Shown one piece after another: positions 50,461 to 57,767 of a stretch of 64,000 nucleotides of DNA; position 1 is the first letter of the stretch; each line of letters begins with the position of its first letter. The position numbers and the translations under genes were made by a program. Origin of the DNA: CAVUBL01 sp963739795 (GTDB lineage: Bacteria > Acidobacteriota > Thermoanaerobaculia > Multivoradales > DATKCC01); contig CAVUBL010000008.1 in assembly GCA_963739795.1 (NCBI GenBank), positions 310,001 to 374,000 on the forward strand. The letters run 5' to 3'. The notes under the pieces are model-generated. The model made no database searches. It was not told where the DNA came from and saw only the letters and a program-made list of their open reading frames with translations.

Positions 50461-51794
50461 GGGGTGGGTCGCCTCTTTGCCGCGGTGCGCAGGGTCTCGA
50501 GGATGTCGTCCGCCATCGTCGTCGCGAAGGCGAGGTCCATGTCCGACTCGAGGTAGAGGATATCGAGCCTGAGCTCGCCGGCGAAGATGCGGGCCAAGGC
50601 GGTGTACTCGGGGCCGAGGTCGAAGTTCGAGACGAAGGCGTGGAGCCCGCGGACCGGGGGCACGCCCGCCGGCTCCGGGAGAGCCACCGGTCCGGAGTAG
50701 CTCACCGCGGTCGTCGCCATGCGCTCCGTGCCCGAGGCGAGCAGGTGGCGGATGGCCGACTCGGCGAGCAGCGCCGAGCAGAGCTTGTCCCCGCGCCGGA
50801 ATCCGGCGGCGACCTGCCCGGAGACGTCCCGCGCCAGCTCCCAGAAGTCGTCGTCGGCGATGACCTCGGCGGTGTAGCGAACCATCGCCAGGTAGGAGCC
50901 CAGGCCGTCCTCCGCGACCGGTGGCCGCAGGTAGGGGCGCAGGTCGGCGAAGGTCATGTAGCGGAGGGCGCAAGGCTCGCCGGCGCGCAGGTTGCGACAG
51001 GCGGCGAGGAGGAAGGCGGCGGCGAGGGCGGCGTTCAGGGTCACGCGCTCGCGGCGGGTGGCGCGCACCAGGGCCGAGGTCTCCTCGGCGCTCAGCCCGA
51101 CCGGAAGGATACGGCACCGCGTTTTTCCCGGCTCCGGGGCGGTCGCCGCAGCGGAGCGCGCTTTGCGCGCGCCCCGCGAGTGGCGGCGAAAGGCAATCTC
51201 GTCGGCGACCTGTCGGGCCAGGAAGGAGGCGAGGCGCAAGCGCCCCCGGAGCCCCCGGTAGCTCGGCGGGAAGAGGGTCTCCACCGCCGGCAGGGCCGGG
51301 TAGGGCCCGGGGGTGGCGCCCTCGCCGCCGGCGGGGGTGGGCGCCGAGAGCTCCAGGAGCTGGCGGACCAGGGAGCTCGCCGAGGCGCCGTCCAGCACCG
51401 CGTGGTGGAAGGTGAGGACGATCTCCGAGGGCTGGTCCGCTCCGGCGCCCTTCGGGCCGCTCAGGCAAGCGCAGCGCAGGAGCGGCCCGCGCTCCGCCTC
51501 CAGAGGGCGGTTCAGCTCCTCTTCGGCGACCTCCCGCCAGGTCTCGTCGCCCGCGCGGGGGAGGGCGCGCAGCGGCACCGCCGGCGTCCTTTCGGGCTCG
51601 TACCGGAAGCGGCCGTCGCGCTCGACGATCCGCACCCCGAGGAGAGGATGGAGGCGCTGGAGGTGGTCGAGGGCGCGGCGCAGGCGCTCCGGGGCGAGAC
51701 CGCCGCCCAGGCGGACGACCACCACGACGTTGAACGGCGCGCGCCCCGAGGTGAGCGTGGCCGCGGTCTCGAACTTCCCGAGCTGCCGGCGCAT
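50457..51794 (-). CDS. Stand-alone condensation-domain/acyltransferase protein
   Basis: The protein has 445 residues from the ATG at 51794. The N-terminal half reads FNVVVVVRLGGGLAPERLRRALDHLQRLHPLLGVRI and contains HHAVLDGASASSL, the HHxxxDG catalytic motif of NRPS condensation domains and PapA/WES-type acyltransferases. The C-terminal half has RYMTFADLRPYLRPPVAEDGLGSYLAM, close to the 'D-F-G-W' region in position, and AVSYSGPVALPEP. There is no adenylation domain in the same protein. With the carrier protein it would transfer an acyl or aminoacyl group to an unknown acceptor. Confidence 0.85.
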   Translation of the reverse strand: MRRQLGKFETAATLTSGRAPFNVVVVVRLGGGLAPERLRRALDHLQRLHPLLGVRIVERDGRFRYEPERTPAVPLRALPRAGDETWREVAEEELNRPLEAERGPLLRCACLSGPKGAGADQPSEIVLTFHHAVLDGASASSLVRQLLELSAPTPAGGEGATPGPYPALPAVETLFPPSYRGLRGRLRLASFLARQVADEIAFRRHSRGARKARSAAATAPEPGKTRCRILPVGLSAEETSALVRATRRERVTLNAALAAAFLLAACRNLRAGEPCALRYMTFADLRPYLRPPVAEDGLGSYLAMVRYTAEVIADDDFWELARDVSGQVAAGFRRGDKLCSALLAESAIRHLLASGTERMATTAVSYSGPVALPEPAGVPPVRGLHAFVSNFDLGPEYTALARIFAGELRLDILYLESDMDLAFATTMADDILETLRTAAKRRPTP

Positions 51795-51830
51795 GGGTGA
51801 TGAGAGACTACTATCCAACCGCCCGTCGCC

Positions 51831-53456
51831 ATGTCCTCGCCTTCTACCCTCGTCGAGATGCTCGAGCGCCAGGCCGTGGAGCGCCCGGACCGGGTCGCTT
51901 TCCGCTTCGGCGAGCTGGCGATCACCTTCGGCGCCTTGGCCGCGGCGAGCCGTCGTTTCGCGGCGCGTCTGCTGGCCGAGGGTCTCGCACGGGGAGACCG
52001 CGTGGTCCTGGTGCTGCCCAACGGCGCCGCCTTCTTCGCCGCGTTCTTCGGGGCGCAGCGCGCCGGCGCCGTGCCGGTGCCGGTGTACCCCGAGTCGGGC
52101 CTCGACCGGGTCGCCGACCTGGCCGGCCTGTGCGGAGCCTCGGCGGTGGTGCTCGGTGCGGAGGTTCCGGAGGCGGTGGAGAGCGCCCTCGCGGAGCGGC
52201 TCGCGGCTCGCCCCGCCGCCGCCGGCGCGCGCGTGCTGCGGGCGACGGATGCGCCGCCGGCAGAGGCCGCGGCCGGCCCGGGCAAGTGGCCCGCCGCCGG
52301 TCCGGACGATCCGGCTCTCCTCCAGTACACCTCGGGCTCGACCGGCGATCCCAAGGGGGTGGTCGTCACCCACGCCATGGCCCTCACCAACGTCGGCCAG
52401 ATGATCGCCGGCATGGAGATCACGGCCGCGGACCGCTTCGTGAGCTGGCTGCCGGTTCACCACGACATGGGCCTGGTGCTCATGACCCTGGTGCCCTTCT
52501 TCCTCGCGGCGCCCCTCTTCCTTTTGCCCACCACCCTCACGGACGTCCGCCGCTGGCTGGCGGCGATCGAGCGCCACCGCGGCACGTTCACCGCCGCTCC
52601 GGACTTCGCCTACCGCCTGGTGTTGCGGTCGGTCCGCGATCCGTCCCGCTACGACCTCTCGAGCCTCCGGGTGGCCCTCGACGCCGCCGAGCCGGTGCGC
52701 GCCGAGACGATCCGCCGCTTCGAGGAGGCCTTCGGGCTCGACCGCGTCGTGGTCGCCGGCTACGGCCTGGCCGAGGCGACCGTAGGTGTGTCGATGCAGC
52801 CGCCCGGTACGGCGCCGGTCCTCTCGGAGCGGGGCCTGGTCTCTATCGGCCGCCCATTTCCCGGGGTGCGGATCGGGATCGCGGCACGGGGCAAGCCCGG
52901 TCGGCCCTCTCGGGAGACCCGCCCCGGCGAGGTGGGGGAGATCCGGCTCGAAAGCCCGGCCAACACCCCCGGCTACTTCGGGAACCCGGCGGCGACGGAG
53001 GCCCTTTTCGCCCGCCCCGGCGTGATCCGCACCGGCGACCTGGGGTTCCGGGACGAGGCGGGGCACGTGTTCCTCGTCGGGCGGGCGAAGAACGTCATCA
53101 TTCAGGCGGGCATGAACCTGGCGCCCCAGGAGATCGAGGAAGCGGTCGAGGCCCTGCCCTTCGTCCGCAGGGCCGCCGCCGTGGGCATCGACCGGGGTCG
53201 GGCCGAAGGCGAGCAGGCGTACGTCTTCGCCGAGCTCCGCCGCGCCGCGCCGCCGCCGCTCGAGGACCTGGAGGAGATGGCCCGGCAGGTGGTGGTGAGC
53301 TTCCACGAGCGGCTGGGGCTTCGCCCCGGCCGAGTGTTGCTGCTGGCACCCCGATCGATCCCACTCACCGCCAACGGCAAGCTCCGGCATGGCGCCCTCC
53401 GCCGCGCCTACCTCGACGGCACCCTGCGCTCCGAGGGCCGGATCGTATTCTGTTAG
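51831..53456 (+). CDS. AMP-dependent ligase, fatty-acyl-AMP ligase-like
   Basis: The 541-residue member of the ANL superfamily has the P-loop YTSGSTGDPKGVV, the motif SWLPVHHDMGLVLMTLVPF (typical of fatty-acyl-AMP ligases), AGYGLAEATVGV, IRTGDLGF and the C-terminal catalytic lysine in PLTANGKLRHG. It would activate a carboxylic acid as the acyl-AMP and pass it to the carrier protein. It is divergent from the condensation-domain gene with only 36 bases between the starts, so both probably share one control region. Confidence 0.88.
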   Translation: MSSPSTLVEMLERQAVERPDRVAFRFGELAITFGALAAASRRFAARLLAEGLARGDRVVLVLPNGAAFFAAFFGAQRAGAVPVPVYPESGLDRVADLAGLCGASAVVLGAEVPEAVESALAERLAARPAAAGARVLRATDAPPAEAAAGPGKWPAAGPDDPALLQYTSGSTGDPKGVVVTHAMALTNVGQMIAGMEITAADRFVSWLPVHHDMGLVLMTLVPFFLAAPLFLLPTTLTDVRRWLAAIERHRGTFTAAPDFAYRLVLRSVRDPSRYDLSSLRVALDAAEPVRAETIRRFEEAFGLDRVVVAGYGLAEATVGVSMQPPGTAPVLSERGLVSIGRPFPGVRIGIAARGKPGRPSRETRPGEVGEIRLESPANTPGYFGNPAATEALFARPGVIRTGDLGFRDEAGHVFLVGRAKNVIIQAGMNLAPQEIEEAVEALPFVRRAAAVGIDRGRAEGEQAYVFAELRRAAPPPLEDLEEMARQVVVSFHERLGLRPGRVLLLAPRSIPLTANGKLRHGALRRAYLDGTLRSEGRIVFC

Positions 53457-53548
53457 CTGTCAGGCTTGATCCCGCGTCCCGGAGTGCGGGACAATCGCCG
53501 ACCCACCGAGCCCGCCCGGGACCGCACCCACGACGGAGGACGACCACG

Positions 53549-54010
53549 ATGGACGCCGGAGATTCCCTGCCCCGTTTCGAGCTGCCCGATCAGGACGGCC
53601 GGAATCGGACGCTCGCCGACCTCGCCGGACCCCAGGGCCTGGTGCTCTACGTCTACCCCAAGGACGACACCCCCGGCTGTACGGTGGAGGCGACCGACTT
53701 CCGCGACCTCGCGGAGGAGCTCCGTGCCGCCGGCTTCGAGGTGGCGGGAGTCTCCCGCGACTCGGCCGCATCCCACTGCCGGTTCCGCGACAAGCATGAG
53801 CTCGCCTTCCCGCTCCTTACCGACGCCGACGCCTCCTTTCTCGAGCAGATCGGCGCGTACGGCGAGAAGACGCTCTACGGCCGCAAGTCGGTGGGCATCA
53901 TCCGCTCGACGGTGGTGGTCGACCCCGAGGGCAAGGTCCTCCGGCACTACCGGAACGTCCGCGCCAAAGGTCACGCGGTGCGCGTCCTGCGCGACCTCGC
54001 GGGAGAGTGA
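53549..54010 (+). CDS. Bcp-type peroxiredoxin, first copy
   Basis: The 153-residue AhpC/TSA-family thiol peroxidase has its peroxidatic Cys in KDDTPGCTVEATDFRDL. The resolving Cys that many Bcp proteins carry five residues later is replaced (EATDF). Another Cys (ASHCRF) could act as resolver or the enzyme could be 1-Cys. GGAGGACGA precedes the ATG at 53549. The stop overlaps the possible GTG start of the SPW protein. It shares much of its sequence with the copy at 54514, which suggests a tandem duplication. Confidence 0.9.
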   Translation: MDAGDSLPRFELPDQDGRNRTLADLAGPQGLVLYVYPKDDTPGCTVEATDFRDLAEELRAAGFEVAGVSRDSAASHCRFRDKHELAFPLLTDADASFLEQIGAYGEKTLYGRKSVGIIRSTVVVDPEGKVLRHYRNVRAKGHAVRVLRDLAGE

Positions 54011-54465
54011 GTCGAGATTTAGCGAAGCTCTGCCGGCGACCGGAACACCCCTTGCGCCCGCAGCCCGCCGGTAGGAGAGGAGAGATCGCCATTCCGCAAC
54101 GAGGAGCACACCGCCGCCGGTCGCTGAGCGGGGCGAGCGGCTTGCGGTCCGTGGCGGGCCTGTGGCTCGCGGTCTCTCCCTGGTTGTTCCACTACGAGGA
54201 CAATCTGGCTGCTCTGTGGGGCAGCGTCCTGGCGGGGATGGTCGTGATCGGGCTCGCCGCCGCCCGCTACTACCGGCCCAAGGGCAGTCCCGTCCTGAGC
54301 TGGCTCAACCTGGCGGTCGCCCTTTGGGTGATCGCCACGCCGTGGATCTTCGGCTTCGCCGGCAATGTCGTGGCGGCCTGGGACAAGGTGATGGTCGGCC
54401 TGGCCCTCGCCGTCATCGCCGGCATCGGCGCCATGACCGCCCGCCGGCGCCGCCGGCCGATCTGA
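54007..54465 (+). CDS. SPW-repeat membrane protein
   Basis: The protein has up to 152 residues. The conserved part has four hydrophobic helices with two SPW-type motifs: VAGLWLAVSPWLFHYEDNLAALW, and LAVALWVIATPWIFGFAGNVVAAWDKVMVGL. A start at GTG 54007 overlaps the peroxiredoxin stop but adds an unusual basic N-terminus. A strong AGGAGAGGAGAG at 54073-54084 is followed by ATT 54091, in frame, so a rare ATT start giving about 124 residues is possible. The family's role is unknown; placement between two peroxiredoxins suggests an envelope stress link (inference). Confidence 0.78.
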   Translation: MSRDLAKLCRRPEHPLRPQPAGRRGEIAIPQRGAHRRRSLSGASGLRSVAGLWLAVSPWLFHYEDNLAALWGSVLAGMVVIGLAAARYYRPKGSPVLSWLNLAVALWVIATPWIFGFAGNVVAAWDKVMVGLALAVIAGIGAMTARRRRRPI

Positions 54466-54513
54466 GGCCGATCCCGATCCAGACTCCAACCCACCCGACC
54501 CCGAGGAAATCCC

Positions 54514-54984
54514 ATGGAATCGATCCCGACCGAAGGCCAGACCCTGCCCGACCTCTCCCTGACGGACCAGGACGGCAAGACCCGTACCCTCGCCGACCTG
54601 GCCGGCCCCGAGGGCCTGGTGCTCTACGCCTATCCCAAGGACGACACTCCCGGCTGCACCATCGAGGCGAAGGACTTCCGCGACCTCTTGCCCGAGCTCC
54701 GGAGCCGAGGCTTCGAGGTGGCGGGACTCTCGGTGGACCCGTCCCCCTCGCACTGCGATTTCGTGGACAAGTACGGCCTCACCTTTCCTCTGCTCAGTGA
54801 CCCCGAGGGCTCCTTCGCCAAGAAGCTCGGCGTGTGGGGCGAGATCGAATGGGACGGCAAGAGGTTCCCGGCCCTCTCCCGGGCGACCTGGGTGGTAGCC
54901 CCCGATGGCAAGGTCCTCAAGGCCTACCCGAAGGTCAACGCCCAGGGCCACGCCCGCCAGGTGCTGGAAGATCTCGACGGTTGA
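54514..54984 (+). CDS. Bcp-type peroxiredoxin, second copy
   Basis: The 156-residue protein has the peroxidatic Cys in KDDTPGCTIEAKDFRDL, again without the +5 resolving Cys, and a second Cys in PSHCDF. Between the copies, LADLAGPxGLVLYxYPKDDTPGCT and FRDLLPELR-type text are nearly identical, so this is a paralogue of the gene at 53549. Its C-terminal half differs (WGEIEWDGKRFPALSRATWVV), which may alter substrate or reductant. GAGG precedes the ATG. It is the last gene of a three-gene plus-strand unit. Confidence 0.9.
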   Translation: MESIPTEGQTLPDLSLTDQDGKTRTLADLAGPEGLVLYAYPKDDTPGCTIEAKDFRDLLPELRSRGFEVAGLSVDPSPSHCDFVDKYGLTFPLLSDPEGSFAKKLGVWGEIEWDGKRFPALSRATWVVAPDGKVLKAYPKVNAQGHARQVLEDLDG

Positions 54985-55002
54985 GGCCGCCTCCCGCGAC
55001 TC

Positions 55003-57468
55003 TTACGGCGTGAACCCCGCGCGGTCGAAGAGCCCGGGGAGGGTGTCGACGCCGGGCGAGGCCGCGTCGAGCTCGTAGTAGCGGGTGGCGCCGGTGCTCA
55101 CCTGCTCGATCCAGACCTCGACCTGCGACGTGCTGAACTTCACGATCGTCGGCCACAGGCGGCCGTTGGGCTTGGGTCCGACGACGCGCAGGAAGACCTC
55201 GCTGCGGCCGGGGACCGCGCCGCTCACGCAGATCGTCTCGGGGATGCATGCCGCTTCCTGGCGCACCGGGCTCTCCTGGCCGGCGCCGGAGGTGATCCGC
55301 GCCTGGAACCGGAAGTCGGGGAAGGCGGGCGAGGTGAAGACCGGGGCGTCGGCCGGCGGCAGGGGATCGGTGCCCGCGGCGCCCCAGCCCAGGGGCAGCT
55401 CCCAGGCGCCGCCTGCGGTCGCGGCGAAGAGGGTGGGCGGGCTCTGGACCAGGCCCGCCGAGCTGGCCGGCCGGTAGGCCAGGGCGTACACCTTGGGCGA
55501 GGCGAGGCCGGTCCCCAGGGGGCTCCAGGTCGCGCCGCCGTCGGAGCTCGCCAGGACCCCGTCGGTCTGGGTCGCCCGATAGAGGACGCCCGGGCGAGCG
55601 GGGTCCGGCAGGAGATCGGTCGTCCCCGGCGCCTCGGAGACCTCCTGCCAGCTCGTGCCCCGGTCGTCGCTGCGGTAGAGCATGCCACCGCCGGCGGCCC
55701 AGACCACGGACGGGGCCCGCGGGTCGGCCCGGTACAGGCCGGCACCGAAGTCGAACGGCGGATCGAGGCTCGCCCAGGTCGCGCCGCCGTCGGTGCTCCG
55801 GAAGAGGAGCGGGTAGTCGCAGTAGAGACCGCAGCCGGGCGGGGACTGCGGGAGCCCGTAAGCGAAGAGGAGGGATGGGTCGCCGGGTGACACCTCCAGG
55901 CCGCGAGCGTAGGACTTCAGGGCCTCGCCCACGCGACCGACTTGGGTCCACGTGACGCCGAAGTCGAGGCTCCGGAAGACGTCTCCCTGCGGGTCGAAGC
56001 TGAAGCCGTAGAGCCGGCCGGGCAGGGTGCCGGTGGCGAGCAGGAGGTAGTCGCAGCACGGGAGGCCGACGCCGCCCTTCACCCAGGTCGCTCCGCGGTC
56101 GGTCGAGACGCGAAAGCGGTCCGTCGTGTCCGTGATCCCGGAATGCTCCGCCGCGCCCTGGGCCACGAGCCGCTCCGGCATCCCCGGGTCGAGGAGCAGG
56201 TCCCGGACGGCGAAGTCCACGAGCGAGCCGTCGGGTCCACCTCCGAGGGGGCCCCAGGTCGCTCCGTCGTCGTCCGAGGAGAGGGGTGGAAGGCTGCTGG
56301 CCAGGGCGTAGAGGCGGCCACTGCCGCGGGGATCGGGGAGGATCTTCCCGACGGCGTGGGCGGCGAGGCCGTCGCCGATCGTCTTCCAGCTCTCCCCGCC
56401 GTCCGTGCTCCGGAAGAAGCCCTGGCCGTACGTGTACGGATCCGCGTAGCCCACCAGGAAGGCCCCGTCACCGGTGACCAGCGCTGCCGTGTCGCTGTTG
56501 TTCAGAGGGGGAGGCGGGAGGATCCCGGTCCAGGTCGAGGCCCCGTCGGTGCTCTGGAAGACGCCGAGGTCGCTGGCGGCGACGAGGGGGGAGTCACCGC
56601 CCGGAGCGAGGGCCAGGGACCAGCCGAGGGTCGGCGCCTCGCCGCCGTCCGGGAGACCCTGGACCGCGGCGCTCCAGGTCGCCCCGCCGTCGGTGCTGCG
56701 CACGAGGCCCAGGACGGGGCCGTCGTAGGGGGCGGCGTAGATCGTCCCTGGATGGGCCGGATCGAGGGCGACGTCGGCGATTGCTCCGCCGAGCCCGAGC
56801 GAGGGGTTCGTGCCCACGCCGAGCTGCTCCCAGGTCTCGCCGCCGTCCGAGCTCCGGAACAGGCCGTTCGCAGTTCCCGTGAAGACCCGGCCGGGGACCT
56901 CGGGGTCGAAGACCACCGCCCACTCCCACCCCGGGACCTGTCCGACCTCGGACCAGGTCACCCCGCCGTCGGTGCTCTTGGCGAGGCCGTCCTGGGTGCC
57001 GGCGAAGACGACCTCCGGGTGCGCCGGATCGACCGCCACGGACAGAACCGGCGACGGTCCACCACCGTAGGCCTCCGGCTGCTCGGGAAATCCCGTGGTG
57101 TGGAGGCTCCAGTGGGCCCCCCGGTCGGCGGTCCGGAAGACGCCGCGCTCGGTGCCCGCATAGATCGTTCCGGGCGACGAGGCCGCAACCGCCAGGGCGT
57201 TGACGTCGACCGCGGCCAGGCCGCCGCGGGCCGGGGTCCAGGAAGTGCCGCCGTCGGTGCTGCGGAAGACGCCGGCGTCGGCCACCCCGGCGTAGAGGTC
57301 CGAGGCCGGCGCCGCCGGGGATTGGGCGAGGGCGGTCACCGAGGCGCCGGGTGGGCTGATGGGCACCCACGAGGCGCCCGAGGCCGGGGCGGCCGCGAGG
57401 ACGGCGACGAGGAAAGCCGAGCCGAGGGTGAGCACGATCGGTCGGAAGGCTGCAAGGCGTGAGGGCAT
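55003..57468 (-). CDS. Secreted BNR/Asp-box (sortilin-like) protein with a C-terminal GPKPNG domain
   Basis: The protein has 821 residues from the ATG at 57468, with a signal peptide (LTLGSAFLVAVLAAAPASGA). At least eight Asp-box blades of the form RSTDGGxTW follow (VFRSTDGGTSWTP, AKSTDGGVTWSEV, FRSSDGGETWEQL and others), which build one or two beta-propellers. The last 70 residues form a separate domain: SEVFLRVVGPKPNGRLWPT, then IVKFSTSQVEVWIEQ, then TGATRYYEL, ending GLFDRAGFTP. I recall similar ends on secreted proteins of this lineage. Possible roles are polysaccharide binding or adhesion; no catalytic residues are visible. Confidence 0.82.
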   Translation of the reverse strand: MPSRLAAFRPIVLTLGSAFLVAVLAAAPASGASWVPISPPGASVTALAQSPAAPASDLYAGVADAGVFRSTDGGTSWTPARGGLAAVDVNALAVAASSPGTIYAGTERGVFRTADRGAHWSLHTTGFPEQPEAYGGGPSPVLSVAVDPAHPEVVFAGTQDGLAKSTDGGVTWSEVGQVPGWEWAVVFDPEVPGRVFTGTANGLFRSSDGGETWEQLGVGTNPSLGLGGAIADVALDPAHPGTIYAAPYDGPVLGLVRSTDGGATWSAAVQGLPDGGEAPTLGWSLALAPGGDSPLVAASDLGVFQSTDGASTWTGILPPPPLNNSDTAALVTGDGAFLVGYADPYTYGQGFFRSTDGGESWKTIGDGLAAHAVGKILPDPRGSGRLYALASSLPPLSSDDDGATWGPLGGGPDGSLVDFAVRDLLLDPGMPERLVAQGAAEHSGITDTTDRFRVSTDRGATWVKGGVGLPCCDYLLLATGTLPGRLYGFSFDPQGDVFRSLDFGVTWTQVGRVGEALKSYARGLEVSPGDPSLLFAYGLPQSPPGCGLYCDYPLLFRSTDGGATWASLDPPFDFGAGLYRADPRAPSVVWAAGGGMLYRSDDRGTSWQEVSEAPGTTDLLPDPARPGVLYRATQTDGVLASSDGGATWSPLGTGLASPKVYALAYRPASSAGLVQSPPTLFAATAGGAWELPLGWGAAGTDPLPPADAPVFTSPAFPDFRFQARITSGAGQESPVRQEAACIPETICVSGAVPGRSEVFLRVVGPKPNGRLWPTIVKFSTSQVEVWIEQVSTGATRYYELDAASPGVDTLPGLFDRAGFTP

Positions 57469-57511
57469 CTCGGGACTCCGATTCGGGAAGCACTGTTCGA
57501 GCGCAAATGTC

Positions 57512-57540
57512 AAAATAGCATAGAATCCCTGCGGAGGCAA
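57512..57540 (-). promoter_or_regulatory. Candidate sigma-70-like promoter for the BNR protein gene
   Basis: On the minus strand TTGCCT (57540-57535) and TATTTT (57517-57512) are separated by exactly 17 bases. They lie in the only AT-rich patch of this region, about 44 bases upstream of the ATG at 57468. Confidence 0.45.
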
Positions 57541-57594
57541 GGGAATACAGAAGGGAGCTCGAGGTGACTCCCCAGGCGCCGTGCTGCATGCGCC

Positions 57595-57767
57595 GCGCTG
57601 AGAGCCCGAGAGCCGCTCCCCGCTCGGCGCGAGGGCGTCTCCGCGCGCTCCTCGCAAGGCGCGGTGCCGCAGGCATGGCAGAGCTATGTCGAGGAGCCGC
57701 AACGCCGCGAGGGGAGATGCGGAAGCGCCCGCAGCAGGGCGGAGACCGGCTCTCGGGCCCTCAGCGC
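57595..57767. repeat. Palindromic element D (173 bp), overlapping a stop codon
   Basis: The left arm GCGCTGAGAGCCCGAGAGCC (57595-57614) pairs with GGCTCTCGGGCCCTCAGCGC (57748-57767) with one mismatch in 20. The core reads GCAGGCATGGC (57669-57679), AGA, GCTATG, then TCGAGGAGC (57689-57697) and CGCAACGCCG. This is the same core as in elements B and C, with a different but still paired stem (CATGGC/GCTATG, one G-U). Nested arms include GGAG/CTCC. The right arm contains the TGA of the glycoside hydrolase gene (57761-57763). Confidence 0.75.

Noticed and set aside
50224..53456. A full nonribosomal peptide synthetase cluster
   Set aside because: Only three small stand-alone proteins are present; no multimodular enzyme, thioesterase or transport gene.
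54007..54090. N-terminal 28 residues of the SPW protein as a genuine domain
   Set aside because: Basic, Pro/Arg-rich and unlike SPW family starts; probably untranslated leader if the ATT start is used, but not certain.
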